The notes: generated by a model not told the origin, from the sequence alone. A DNA stretch of 64,000 bases from Lysobacter_C viscosus (GCF_046600715.1 NZ_JBJMAV010000006.1:1-64000), one strand, 5' to 3'. Counted from the first letter of the stretch, positions 18,523-28,259 are shown. Program-made: numbers and translations.

Positions 18523-21500
18523 CTATGGAGTCGGGATCGGTGGAGTCCGGCTGATGGAGCCGGCGTTGGAGCGGTTGCGAACCAGTTCGCGTCGGCGCAG
18601 CCAGCGATAGGCCGCCGGGATTGCCAACATCGACAACAGCGGCGCGCTGAGCATGCCGCCGACCATTGGCGCGGCGATGCGTTGCATGACCTCCGAGCCG
18701 GCGCCGCCGCCGATCAGGATCGGCAGCAGACCGGCCAGGATCACCGCCACGGTCATCGCCTTGGGCCGGACGCGTTGTACCGCACCTTCGCGGATGGCGG
18801 CGTCAAGTTCGGCCTCGCCGGCCTGCGGGTTGGCCGCCAGCTGGCGCTCCCAGGCCTGGCGCAGGTACAGCAGCATGATGATGCCGAACTCGGCGGCCAC
18901 GCCCGCGAGCGCGATGAACCCGATCAGGGTAGCGACCGAAATCGCATGGCCCAGCAGCCAGATCAGCCACAAGCCGCCGATCAGTGCGAACGGCAGGCTG
19001 AGCATGATGATCCCTGCCTCCGACGCGCGCCGGAACACCAGCCATATCAGGCCGAAGATGATCAGCAGCGTCGCCGGGATCACCACCCGCAGGCGCTCGC
19101 TCGCGCGCTGCAGGTATTCGTACTGGCCCGACCAACCCAGCGAATAGCCGGCCGGCAACGGCACCTCCGCGGCGATGGCCTGCTGCAGGTCCTCGACCAC
19201 CGAGCCGAGATCGCGATCGGCGACATCGACGTAGACATAGCTGGCCAGCCGGGCGTTGTCGCTCTTCAGCATCGGCGGGCCGGTCGTATACGACACCTCT
19301 GCCACTTGCCCCAAAGTCAGCTGCACGCCGCCAGGTGCAACCAGCGGCAGCTGCGCCAGCTCCGAGGGCGAGTCGCGGAGTGCGCGTGGGTAGCGCACCA
19401 GCACCGGATAGCGTTCGCGGCCCTGGATGGTCTGGTCGATCGGCTGGCCTCCGACGACGGTGGCGACCAGCCGCTGCACATCGGCCTGAGTGAACCCGTA
19501 GCGCGCTGCCGCCTGCGGTCTGACCTCGACATCGAGATAGCGACCGCCGGCGATGCGCTCGGCCACCGCGGAGCTCACGCCGGGCACCGTTCGCGCGACC
19601 TGTTCGATCCTGTCGCCGAGGCTCGCCAGCACCTCGGTATCCGGGCCGAAGATCTTGATGCCGATCGGGCTCTTGATACCGGTGGCGAGCATGTCGATGC
19701 GGTTGCGGATCGGCGGCACGAACAGGTTGGTCAGGCCCGGCACTTGCACCGCCGCGTCCAGCTCCTGCTGCAGCTTCTCCATGGTCATGCCGGGGCGCCA
19801 TTCACTTTGCGGCTTGAACGTGATCGTGGTCTCGAACATCACCAGCGGCGCCGGATCGGTCGCGGTATCGGCGCGCCCGGCCTTGCCGAACACGTGCGCG
19901 ACCTCGGGCACGGTCTTGAGCATGCGGTCGGTCTGCTGCAGCAGTTGCGCGGCCTTGCCGGCCGACAGCCCGGGCAGCGCGGTCGGCATGTACAGCAAGG
20001 TGCCCTCGTTGAGCGGCGGCATGAACTCGCTGCCCAGTTTCAACAGCGGCAGCAGGCTGAGAAGCAGCACCGTGCCGGTCAGCGCCAGGGTCATGCGCGG
20101 ACGCCGCAGCACGGCTTCCAGGACCGGACGGTAGGCCTTGATCAGCCCGCGATTGACCGGGTTGTCGCGCTCCGGACGGATGCGCCCGCGGATCAGGTAA
20201 CCCATCAGCACCGGGACCAGCGTGATCGACAGCATGGCCGCGGCCGCCATCGAATAGGTCTTGGTGAATGCCAATGGCGAGAACAGCCGGCCCTCCTGCG
20301 CCTGCAGCGAGAACACCGGGACGAATGACAGGGTGATCACCAGCAGGCTGACGAACAGCGCCGGCCCGACTTCGCTGGCCGACTCCCCCATCAGTTGCCA
20401 TCGTTCCAGGCCCTTGGGATCGCGTGCGTTGCGTTCGCGAAACTCTTCCAGATGTTTGTGTGCGTTCTCGATCATCACCACCGCCGCATCGACCATCGCG
20501 CCGATCGCGATGGCGATGCCGCCCAGCGACAGCAGGTTCGCGCTGATGCCCTGGTAGCGCATCACGATGAACGCGGCGAGCACGCCCAGCGGCAGGCTGA
20601 TCACCGCGACCAGCGCCGAGCGCACGTGCCACAGGAACAACACGCAGACCAGCGCGACGATGAGGAACTCCTGGGCCAGCTTGCCCGCGAGGTTGTTCAC
20701 GGCATCCAGGATCAGCCCGGAGCGGTCGTACACCGGCACCACCTCGACCCCCGGCGGCAGGCTGTCCTGCAACTGGGCGAGCTTGGCCTTGACCGCATCG
20801 ATCGCGTCCAGCGCGTTCTTGCCCGAGCGCAGCACGATGATGCCGCCGACGACCTCGCCCTCGCCGTCGAGTTCGGCGATGCCGCGGCGCAGGGTCGGGC
20901 CGCGTACGACCCGTGCCACTTCATCCAGCAGCACCGGCACGCCACCGGTGGTGACCGGCACGTTCTCGAAGTCCTCGCGGGTTTGCAGATAGCCTTCGCT
21001 GCGGACCATCAGCTCGGCCTCGGCCAGCTCGATCACCGAACCGCCGGTGGCGCCGTTGGCGGCGCGGATCGCCTCGACCAGTTGCGCGACGCCGATGCCG
21101 CGGGCGGCGAGCGCCTGCGGATCCGGCACGACCTGCCAGGCCTGCACCATGCCGCCGATACTGGCGACCTCGGCCACGTCGGGAATGGTCTTGAGCTCGT
21201 AACGCAGGAACCAGTCCTGCAGCGAGCGCAGCTCGCCCAGGTCGTGCGCGCCGGTACGATCGACCAGCGCGTACTGGTACACCCAGCCCAGCCCGGTCGC
21301 GTCGGGGCCGAGCGACGGCGTGATCCCCTCGGGCAGGCTGTCACGCGCCTGGCTCAGATACTCCAGCACGCGCGAGCGCGCCCAGTACAGGTCGGTGTCG
21401 TCGTCGAACAGCACGTAGACGTACGAATCGCCGAAGAACGAATAGCCACGCACGTCCTTGACGCCCGGCACCGACAGCATCGTCGTGGTCAGCGGGTAGG

Positions 21501-21696
21501 TGACCTGGTCCTCGACGATGCGCGGGGTCTGTCCGGGCCATTCGGTCCGGATGATGACCTGGGTGTCGGACAGGTCGGGCAACGCGTCCAGAGGGGTACG
21601 GAAGACCGACAGGACTCCCCATACCGTCAGCAGCAGCGCAGCGAACAGTACGATGACGCGGTTGGCGATCGACGCGCGGATGATTGCGGCGATCAT
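18523..21696 (-). CDS. cusA: CusA-type RND heavy-metal (Cu/Ag) efflux pump
   Basis: This 1057-residue inner-membrane RND transporter of the HME subfamily exports monovalent copper or silver by proton antiport. It has the usual N-terminal helix, two large periplasmic loops and 12 transmembrane helices. The proton-relay helix IGAMVDAAVVMIENAHKHLE carries the Asp and Glu typical of HME pumps. Metal-site Met residues are likely, such as the one in IDMLATGIKSP. The start overlaps the cusB stop by 4 bases (ATGA), showing translational coupling. Confidence 0.95.
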   Translation of the reverse strand: MIAAIIRASIANRVIVLFAALLLTVWGVLSVFRTPLDALPDLSDTQVIIRTEWPGQTPRIVEDQVTYPLTTTMLSVPGVKDVRGYSFFGDSYVYVLFDDDTDLYWARSRVLEYLSQARDSLPEGITPSLGPDATGLGWVYQYALVDRTGAHDLGELRSLQDWFLRYELKTIPDVAEVASIGGMVQAWQVVPDPQALAARGIGVAQLVEAIRAANGATGGSVIELAEAELMVRSEGYLQTREDFENVPVTTGGVPVLLDEVARVVRGPTLRRGIAELDGEGEVVGGIIVLRSGKNALDAIDAVKAKLAQLQDSLPPGVEVVPVYDRSGLILDAVNNLAGKLAQEFLIVALVCVLFLWHVRSALVAVISLPLGVLAAFIVMRYQGISANLLSLGGIAIAIGAMVDAAVVMIENAHKHLEEFRERNARDPKGLERWQLMGESASEVGPALFVSLLVITLSFVPVFSLQAQEGRLFSPLAFTKTYSMAAAAMLSITLVPVLMGYLIRGRIRPERDNPVNRGLIKAYRPVLEAVLRRPRMTLALTGTVLLLSLLPLLKLGSEFMPPLNEGTLLYMPTALPGLSAGKAAQLLQQTDRMLKTVPEVAHVFGKAGRADTATDPAPLVMFETTITFKPQSEWRPGMTMEKLQQELDAAVQVPGLTNLFVPPIRNRIDMLATGIKSPIGIKIFGPDTEVLASLGDRIEQVARTVPGVSSAVAERIAGGRYLDVEVRPQAAARYGFTQADVQRLVATVVGGQPIDQTIQGRERYPVLVRYPRALRDSPSELAQLPLVAPGGVQLTLGQVAEVSYTTGPPMLKSDNARLASYVYVDVADRDLGSVVEDLQQAIAAEVPLPAGYSLGWSGQYEYLQRASERLRVVIPATLLIIFGLIWLVFRRASEAGIIMLSLPFALIGGLWLIWLLGHAISVATLIGFIALAGVAAEFGIIMLLYLRQAWERQLAANPQAGEAELDAAIREGAVQRVRPKAMTVAVILAGLLPILIGGGAGSEVMQRIAAPMVGGMLSAPLLSMLAIPAAYRWLRRRELVRNRSNAGSISRTPPIPTP

Positions 21697-23108
21697 GGAG
21701 TCGGCTCCGCGGCGGCGGGCACGTCGGTCGACGAAGCCGCTTCGGGCGCCGGTTCGGCCGCATCATCCGCGTCGTCGGCACCGTCCATTCCGGGCATGCC
21801 ATCCATGTCCGGCATCCCGGGCCCGGGCGTGCTCGAGTCAGGCATGCTCGAGTCAGGTGCGGCGTCGCTGGCCGCGTCGTCCTGGCCCGAGGCAGTGCCC
21901 AGGCGCTCCAGTGCGCCGGACAGGTTTGCCTCCGAGTCGATCAGGAACTGCCCCGACGCCACCACCTGCTCACCGCCCTCCAGGCCCGACAGGATTTCGG
22001 TGAAACCGCCGCCGCTGCGCCCGGTCTGCACCGCCACCGGCCGGAAGCGACCCTCCTGGTCCATCAGGATCACGCGCGCCTCGTTGCCCGCGCCGATCAC
22101 GGCATCCGACGGCACCAGCGGCTGTTGCGCCCCATCGACCGGCTGCAACGTGATCTGCGCGAACATGCCCGGTGCCAGCACGCCATCGGGGTTGTCGAGC
22201 ACGATCCGCGCCTGCTGCGTGCGGCTGCCGGTTTCGATCTGCGGCAGCAGGGTTTCCACGCGCCCCTCGAACACGCGTCCGGGCATGGTGCTCACGCGCG
22301 CCTCGACCGGGGTGCCGGGCACGATGGCGCCAACGGCAGCCTGCGGGATCGCCGCTTCCAGCCACACCGTGTCGGTGCCGTTGACGCGGAACAGCAGCAT
22401 GCCGGTTGGCGCCGCCTGGCCTTCGCGCACGCCGATTTCGCTGACCACGCCGTCGACCGGTGAGGTCAGGACGATGCGGCCATCGCGCGTCGTTGCACCC
22501 GGCGGTAGTCCCAGTACCTGCAGCCGTTCGCGCGCGGCCGATTGCAGCGCCTGCGCCGAGGCCGAATCGGCCTGGCCCAGCGCCCGGGCTTCGGCCAGTG
22601 CGCTGCTCCACGCCGGGGCCAGGATCGTCGCCAGCGGCTCGCCGGCACGGACCGGTTGGTACGGCGCCTTGACGAACAGGCGATCGACCACCGCATCGAC
22701 CCGCGCACTGACGACGTGCTCCTGCCGCAGGTCCCAGCCGATCGTGCCGGGCACGCTGACGGTGCCGGCGAGACTGCCGCGCTCTACCTCCACGGTGCGG
22801 ATGCCGAGGTTCTGACGTGTGCCCGGGGCGATGCTGATGCCGCTCGCGGTCGCTTCATCGGCGTACTTGGGCACCAGTTCCATGTCCATGAACGGCGACG
22901 GGCCCGGCTGGTCGAAATGCTGGCCCGGCACCATCGGGTCATACCAGTACAGGACCTCCTGCTCGGTGGCAGGGGCCACGCCGTCGGCGGCGGCGCCGGA
23001 AGCGGGCGGCGCGGATGACTGGCTTGCCCACCAGTAGCCCACGCCGATGCCGCCTGCCAGGATGGCAAGTGAAAGCGCGATGATGAGAGTGCGATTGTTG
23101 AAGTTCAT
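21693..23108 (-). CDS. cusB: CusB-type periplasmic adaptor of the efflux pump
   Basis: This 471-residue membrane-fusion protein links CusA to the outer-membrane channel. An N-terminal anchor (residues about 5-27) is followed by a heavy-metal-binding domain (WYDPMVPGQHFDQPG then FMDMELVPKYA, about 50-85), and then barrel-sandwich and beta-barrel adaptor domains. The last 55 residues are rich in Met, Asp, Pro and Ala (PGMPDMDGMPGMDG), an extra possible metal-binding tail. The start MNFNNRTL is chosen because it overlaps the cusC stop (ATGA); the frame stays open upstream inside cusC. Confidence 0.93.
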   Translation of the reverse strand: MNFNNRTLIIALSLAILAGGIGVGYWWASQSSAPPASGAAADGVAPATEQEVLYWYDPMVPGQHFDQPGPSPFMDMELVPKYADEATASGISIAPGTRQNLGIRTVEVERGSLAGTVSVPGTIGWDLRQEHVVSARVDAVVDRLFVKAPYQPVRAGEPLATILAPAWSSALAEARALGQADSASAQALQSAARERLQVLGLPPGATTRDGRIVLTSPVDGVVSEIGVREGQAAPTGMLLFRVNGTDTVWLEAAIPQAAVGAIVPGTPVEARVSTMPGRVFEGRVETLLPQIETGSRTQQARIVLDNPDGVLAPGMFAQITLQPVDGAQQPLVPSDAVIGAGNEARVILMDQEGRFRPVAVQTGRSGGGFTEILSGLEGGEQVVASGQFLIDSEANLSGALERLGTASGQDDAASDAAPDSSMPDSSTPGPGMPDMDGMPGMDGADDADDAAEPAPEAASSTDVPAAAEPTP

Positions 23109-24397
23109 CGCTGCGGCTCCTCCGGAAGCAGATAGGCAAGCGCCGCCCAGGCACGTCCAAGCCCCTGCAGGCGTTGTGTGTGGTCGATCAGGATGTCGAG
23201 CTCGTCGCGCCGGGCATCCAGCCACGGCCGCACCGGAGCGCCAGCCCGGTAGGCCGCCAGAGCGGTCGCGGTGCGATCCCGCGCCAGCGGCAGCAATGCA
23301 TTCCGGTCACGCGCTACTTGCGCCTTGAAGCCTTCCCATCGCGCAACATCGGCGCGGATCCGGGCCGCCTGCTGGCGGCGCAGGTCCTCCCGCATCGCCA
23401 GCGTCGCCTGGTATTCGGCCTGGCGGGCGGCAACGCCGCGGTCCTGCCGGTTGCGGGTGAACAGCGGCAGCTCGATCCCGAACTCCAGCATCACCATGTC
23501 GCTGCGATCGCCACCGCGCTGGCCGTAGGAGGCGGCGACGCTCCAGTCCGGACGCTTCTCCGCGCGCGCAAGATCCACCGCGGCGGCCGCGGTCTCGATT
23601 TCCGCCGTGGTCGGCAGCAGCGGTCCCAGCCGGTCCAGCGCGGCCAACAGTTGGGCTTCCGACACAGGCAAAGCGGTGAAGTCGGGCGCCTCATCGGTAA
23701 ACAGCAGCGTGCCGTCGCCGAGCCAGCGCGCCAGTTCCACCTGCGCCGCCGTCTCGGACGCGCGAGCCGCTTCGATGCGGTTGTCCAACTCCAGCAACGC
23801 CGCCTCGGCTGCCAGCGCGTCGGCCACCGGCTCGGTCCCGCCGGACACACGTGCACGGGCGAGCCGGCTGGCCAGCTCGGTTTCCTCGCGCAGGGCCATC
23901 AGCTCGTGCAGTTCGCGCTGTGTGGCCCATAGATCGATCCAGGCGCCGGCAGTCTCGCGGCGCACCTGGAGATGCTCCGCCTGGGCATCGGCCTGGGCCT
24001 GGTCGATATTGCGCGCCGCCAGCGAACGGCGCGCCTCCCGCTTGGCACGCGCTGGAACCTCCTGGCGCAGGCCGATGCGCTTCATGGTCATGAAGTCGGC
24101 CTGGACATCGAACGCATCGGTGCCGGTGACCGGCATATTGTCGATGCCGACGGCCAGGGTCGGGTCGGGCAGGGCGCCGGCGCGGCGCGACTCCTGCTGC
24201 GCCGCCTCGATCTGAGATCGGCGCGCATCGAGCAACGGGGCGCGCTCGACCGCGAGGCGGGTCGCCTCTTCCAGCGAAAGCACAGGTGGCGCGGCGAAGG
24301 CCGCAAGCGGGACCGCCAACAGCAAGATCAGCGGGCACATCCTGGTCGCGCGAGCAAGCGAGCGCGCAACACAGACAGTCTGGGTATGGAACAGCAT
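23105..24397 (-). CDS. cusC: CusC-like TolC-family outer-membrane efflux protein
   Basis: This 430-residue protein should be the outer-membrane channel of the copper/silver pump. A signal peptide (CPLILLLAVPLAAFA) ends near residue 35. Two repeats of the TolC-type coiled-coil domain follow (about 40-215 and 235-415, with LPDPTLAVGIDN in the first). The start has GGAGG 5 bases upstream. A second Met 19 codons in would give a shorter signal peptide. It is followed by cusB with a 4-base overlap. Confidence 0.9.
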   Translation of the reverse strand: MLFHTQTVCVARSLARATRMCPLILLLAVPLAAFAAPPVLSLEEATRLAVERAPLLDARRSQIEAAQQESRRAGALPDPTLAVGIDNMPVTGTDAFDVQADFMTMKRIGLRQEVPARAKREARRSLAARNIDQAQADAQAEHLQVRRETAGAWIDLWATQRELHELMALREETELASRLARARVSGGTEPVADALAAEAALLELDNRIEAARASETAAQVELARWLGDGTLLFTDEAPDFTALPVSEAQLLAALDRLGPLLPTTAEIETAAAAVDLARAEKRPDWSVAASYGQRGGDRSDMVMLEFGIELPLFTRNRQDRGVAARQAEYQATLAMREDLRRQQAARIRADVARWEGFKAQVARDRNALLPLARDRTATALAAYRAGAPVRPWLDARRDELDILIDHTQRLQGLGRAWAALAYLLPEEPQR

Positions 24398-24472
24398 GGA
24401 ACCTCCGGAACGAAAGCGTCAGCAACGCGAGGCGCACATTGCGCCGGCGTGATTCACGACGTCGTTCGGGGT

Positions 24473-24853
24473 CTAGATCAACAAGCTGCAGTAGCGCAGA
24501 CGCGCCGGAGGATCCGATCTGGCGACCGGTACCTCCGTGACCATCACATGCGATACGTGCTGTTCCAGCACGAGGTCGAACGCGACCGGCGGCAGCGCCA
24601 GTGCCGGCACACCCGGGGGGGCGGCGTGATCGGCGGCAATCGACAGGTCCGGCGCGCAATGTTTGGCGCACAACACCGGAGACTGCTCGACTTGCTTGAT
24701 GCCCATCTGCTCGCAAGCCTCGGTCATGGCGACCGGATCGGACGGCATGCGGGTTAGCGTGCAGGCGTACGCAGCCACCGCGACCTGCTGAAACAGCAGG
24801 CTCAGGATCACCACGAGGGCGATACGCATGCGGTGGCGGCCACGGCGGGTCAT
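24473..24853 (-). CDS. Small secreted Cys/Met protein of unknown function, first gene of the cus operon
   Basis: I do not recognise a named family. The frame encodes about 126 residues: a signal peptide (MRIALVVILSLLFQQVAVAA), then a mature part with Cys residues in ACTLTRM, ACEQMG and LCAKHCAPDL. A CxxxC plus nearby His and Met suggests metal binding. The start is uncertain (24862, 24853 or 24829; none has a clear ribosome binding site). It lies 75 bases upstream of cusC on the same strand, so a role in copper sensing or handling is likely by context. No gene is seen between 24863 and 25020. Confidence 0.55.
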   Translation of the reverse strand: MTRRGRHRMRIALVVILSLLFQQVAVAAYACTLTRMPSDPVAMTEACEQMGIKQVEQSPVLCAKHCAPDLSIAADHAAPPGVPALALPPVAFDLVLEQHVSHVMVTEVPVARSDPPARLRYCSLLI

Positions 24854-25020
24854 GCGCGGCATTCTACACTCCGTGCCGCCGTAGCGGGGCGTGAAGGCTG
24901 AACATCCGGTACGGCTAGGCGTGCGACACACTGGGCCCAAGCCCAACGCGCCGAGCCAAGGCTGACGCCGCGAGCATGCACTTCATAGATAGTAGCGGCC
25001 TCGTCGGTGGCGACACGTTC

Positions 25021-26367
25021 TCAAACCATGGCACCAATGTCGGACGCACCTGTTGGGTACGCGAACATCGTGCTCTTCAGATCGGCTGCTGTAAGCCCGT
25101 GGCGGATCGCGAGCGTGAAGAGGTTGATAACCTCGTCCGCATGCGGACCAACGAGGTGGGCGCCCAGAATCTGGCCGCTATCCTCCTCGACCAGTACTGA
25201 AAACCCGTAGACCGGTTCTGCCGCCTGGCGTGCAGTGAACCAGTCCGAGGTCCGTTGCGACTTCACTGTGAACTTCAATCCTCTTTCGCGAGCCTTGGCT
25301 TCGGTCAGGCCAACGGTCGCCATGGGCGGGATCGTGAAAACCACGCTCGGGACGCCGCGGTAGTCCGGCCGACGATGGTTTCCATGAAGGAGGTTGGCGA
25401 CCACCACCTTCGCATCGTGGCTCGACACAGGCGTCAACGGCGGCCCTGCCTGGGCTGCGTCGCCCGCCGCAAAGACCGCAGGATTGGACACGCTCTGCAG
25501 GTACTCGTTGAGGGCGAGGCGACCGTGCTCGTGCGCAAGTCCGGCCGCTTCGAGGTCAAGCGATTCGAGTGCAGGCGCTCTGCCCGCCGCATGCACGACC
25601 AGATCGGCGTCGACCGCCCAGGTCTGATCGTGCGAGGTGCATTGCACGCGGTAGCCGCTGTCGGTTTTTTCGATCGCAGTGACCGTGGTTTGCAGACGCA
25701 CATCCACACCGATGGTGTCGAACGAGTCCATCAGCCAGCCGACGAGGTCGGAATCGAATCCGTTCAACAGGCGTGGGCCGCGCTGAAAGACGGTCACGTG
25801 CGCACCGGCGCGAGCCGCGATGTGCGAGAACTCGGCAGCGATATAGCCGCCGCCCACGAGCGCGATCCGCTTCGGCAACATCGGCAGGGCAAGAAACTCT
25901 TCGCTGGTGATCAGGCACTCTTCGCCAGCAATACCCAGCTCGATCGGCTCCGCGCCCGACGCGATCAATACGTGTTTGGCGTCCAGCGACTCGTCACCGA
26001 CTTCGATCGTGTTCGGTCCCGTAAACCGGGCTCGACCATGGTAGGTGTCGATCCCCTTTTCGCGGTATCTCTGTTCATGTTTGGCCGGGACGGGATCGGT
26101 GAAGCCACGTTTGAACGCCATCAGTTCGGACCAATCGATCTTGACGTCTCCGGCCACGCCTTTGCCCTGCATCCGACGTGCGTGATCGGCGGCGCGCGCT
26201 CCACCGACCAGCATTTTCTTGGGATCGCAGCCCCGCAAGGCGCAGGTGCCGCCGAAAGGGCGGTAATCGACGACGGCAACGCGCCAACCCGCGGCGCGTA
26301 CGCGCGTGGCCGCAACCAGGGCGGCGGTCCCTGTACCGATCACCACGAGATCGTACTGTTTCAACAT
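25021..26367 (-). CDS. FAD-dependent pyridine nucleotide-disulfide oxidoreductase, MerA/glutathione-reductase-like
   Basis: This 448-residue flavoprotein has an FAD-binding GTGTAALVAATR motif, a redox-active Cys pair in GGTCALRGCDPKK (the CxxxxC of class I enzymes), an NAD(P) motif VGGGYIAAEFSHIAA and a second FAD motif VFAAGDAAQ. The C-terminal dimerisation domain normally holds a His-Pro-Thr...Glu motif serving the partner active site; here it reads YPTGASD, so the His and Glu are replaced. It lies downstream of merA on the same strand (109-base gap, ribosome site GGAGAG) and may belong to the mer operon. Its substrate is unknown. Confidence 0.8.
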   Translation of the reverse strand: MLKQYDLVVIGTGTAALVAATRVRAAGWRVAVVDYRPFGGTCALRGCDPKKMLVGGARAADHARRMQGKGVAGDVKIDWSELMAFKRGFTDPVPAKHEQRYREKGIDTYHGRARFTGPNTIEVGDESLDAKHVLIASGAEPIELGIAGEECLITSEEFLALPMLPKRIALVGGGYIAAEFSHIAARAGAHVTVFQRGPRLLNGFDSDLVGWLMDSFDTIGVDVRLQTTVTAIEKTDSGYRVQCTSHDQTWAVDADLVVHAAGRAPALESLDLEAAGLAHEHGRLALNEYLQSVSNPAVFAAGDAAQAGPPLTPVSSHDAKVVVANLLHGNHRRPDYRGVPSVVFTIPPMATVGLTEAKARERGLKFTVKSQRTSDWFTARQAAEPVYGFSVLVEEDSGQILGAHLVGPHADEVINLFTLAIRHGLTAADLKSTMFAYPTGASDIGAMV

Positions 26368-26476
26368 GGCAGCTCTCCATAACGCTGGCGGCTCGTTGCT
26401 GATGACCCTGGCGGCTGTTATTCCCGAGACCTATGTGCGAGACGCGCCAGTGACCGTGTGCGGGCCGAGCTGGCCA

Positions 26477-27943
26477 TCAGCCGGCGCAGCACGACAACTG
26501 CGAGACATCCCTGGTGAATGTCTGTGCCGCGAGCTTCAGACCCTCCACCATCGTCAGATACGGGAACAGTTGATCGGCCAGGTCGTGCACGGTCATTCCC
26601 GCCCGCAATGCCATCGCGGCGGTCTGGATCAATTCTCCAGCTTCAGGTGCTACGGCCTGGACACCGAGCAGGCGGCCAGTGCCGGCCTCGGCCACTACCT
26701 TGATGAAGCCACGCACGTCGAAGTTCACGATCGCACGCGGGACGTTGTCCAGGTTGAGCAGGCGGGCGTCGGTCTGGATGCCGTCGCGCTGCGCTTGCGC
26801 CTCGCTGTAGCCCACCGTGGCGACCTGCGGATCGGTGAATACGACCGCCGGCATGGCGGCCAGGTCGAGCACGACGTCGCTGCCGGTCATGTTGAGTGCC
26901 GCGCGGGTGCCGGCGGCCGCGGCCACGTAGACGAACTGGGGCTGATCGGTGCAATCGCCGGCGGCATAGATGTGCGGCGCACTGGTCCGCATGCCTGGAT
27001 CGATGGCGATGGCACCCCGCGCATCGACCACCACGCCCGCCGCGTCCAGTTCCAGGTTTTGTGTATTGGGCGCGCGTCCGGTCGCCACGAGCAATTGATC
27101 GGCGCGCACCTCGCCATGCCCGGCGGTCAGCGTGAATTCCCCGTCCGCATGACGGACGCGGTGGACCGACGTGTGTTCCAGCACTTCGATCCCTTCTGCG
27201 CGGAAGGCATCGGCGAGCGCCTCGCCGACGGCCGGATCGTCCCGGGAGAGCAGAGTGTTGCGCGCCAGGATCGTGACCTGGCTGCCCAGCCGCGCGAACG
27301 CCTGGGCCAGCTCTACCGCCACCACCGACGAGCCGATGACCCCAAGCCGGGCCGGCAGGATCTCGCTCGCCAGGGCCTCGGTGGAGGTCCAGTACGGCGT
27401 GTCGCTCAAGCCGGAGATTGGCGGCACCGCCGCACTGGCACCGGTGGCGATCAGGCAGCGATCGAACGCCACCGTACGCTCGCCGCCATCGGTCAGGCGC
27501 ACGAGCAGGCGATGATCGTCCTGGAAACTCGCTTCGCCCCGCAGCACGGTGATCGCCGGATTGCCGTCCAGGATGCCTTCGTACTTGGCGCGCCGCAGTT
27601 CATCCACGCGCGCCTGCTGTTGGGCCAGCAGCCGGTCGCGCCGGATCTTCGGCAGCGATGCTTCAATGCCGCTATCGAACGGACTTACGCGGCGCAGATG
27701 GGCAATGTGGGCGGCGCGGATCATGATCTTGGACGGCACGCAGCCGACGTTGACGCAGGTCCCGCCGAGGATGCCGCGCTCGACCAGGGTGACCTGCGCG
27801 CCTTGTTCGACGGCCTTCAGCGCCGCCGCCATTGCGGCACCGCCACTGCCGATGATCGCCACGCGCAGCGGGCTGTTTTCGACAGGATCGACGCATGACG
27901 CGCAGGTCATGTCGTCACCTTGTAGTGCGGTCGGTTCGGCCAT
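26477..27943 (-). CDS. merA: Mercuric reductase MerA lacking a full N-terminal HMA domain
   Basis: This 488-residue cytoplasmic flavoenzyme reduces Hg(II) to Hg(0) with NADPH. It closely follows the Tn501-type sequence as I recall it: GSGGAAMAAALKAVEQGAQVT, active-site GGTCVNVGCVPSK, the NADPH motif GVIGSSVVAVELAQ, and the C-terminal Cys pair in SCCAG that receives Hg. The usual 70-residue HMA domain is missing; only MTCASCVDPVE remains before the FAD domain. The ATG at 27943 follows the merP stop by 8 bases; a TTG at 27955 would overlap it. Confidence 0.95.
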   Translation of the reverse strand: MAEPTALQGDDMTCASCVDPVENSPLRVAIIGSGGAAMAAALKAVEQGAQVTLVERGILGGTCVNVGCVPSKIMIRAAHIAHLRRVSPFDSGIEASLPKIRRDRLLAQQQARVDELRRAKYEGILDGNPAITVLRGEASFQDDHRLLVRLTDGGERTVAFDRCLIATGASAAVPPISGLSDTPYWTSTEALASEILPARLGVIGSSVVAVELAQAFARLGSQVTILARNTLLSRDDPAVGEALADAFRAEGIEVLEHTSVHRVRHADGEFTLTAGHGEVRADQLLVATGRAPNTQNLELDAAGVVVDARGAIAIDPGMRTSAPHIYAAGDCTDQPQFVYVAAAAGTRAALNMTGSDVVLDLAAMPAVVFTDPQVATVGYSEAQAQRDGIQTDARLLNLDNVPRAIVNFDVRGFIKVVAEAGTGRLLGVQAVAPEAGELIQTAAMALRAGMTVHDLADQLFPYLTMVEGLKLAAQTFTRDVSQLSCCAG

Positions 27944-27951
27944 GTGCCGTC

Positions 27952-28230
27952 TCAAGGCTTGACGGTGGAGGGATAGCCGACGTTCCGGGTCGCCTCGGTC
28001 AACGCGCCGACGTCGGTCCTAGCGTCGTCGTACGTCACCACCGCTTCCTTGGGCTCCCAGGTGACCTTGGCCTCGAGCACACCCTCCACCTTGCCGAGTG
28101 CCGCTTTCACCGTAAGCGGACAGGTGGCACAGGTCATGCCGGGCACCGACAGGGTGACGGTCCGGGTTGCGGCCCAGGCGGGCGTGCTGAAAGCGGCTGC
28201 CAGGGCGATGAGGATGGCGAACTTTTTCAT
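27952..28230 (-). CDS. merP: Periplasmic mercury-binding protein MerP
   Basis: This 92-residue protein has a signal peptide (MKKFAILIALAAAFSTPAWA) and an HMA fold with the metal motif GMTCATC near residue 34 and a C-terminal GYPSTVKP. It binds Hg(II) in the periplasm and passes it to MerT. It lies between merT and merA in the standard mer order, with AGGAGAG at a short distance before its start. Confidence 0.95.
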   Translation of the reverse strand: MKKFAILIALAAAFSTPAWAATRTVTLSVPGMTCATCPLTVKAALGKVEGVLEAKVTWEPKEAVVTYDDARTDVGALTEATRNVGYPSTVKP

Positions 28231-28259
28231 GCGACTCTCCTGTTTCAATAGAACGGCTT

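Noticed and set aside
18493..20328. 611-residue open frame opposite cusA
   Set aside because: Antisense shadow; the cusA frame has all RND motifs.
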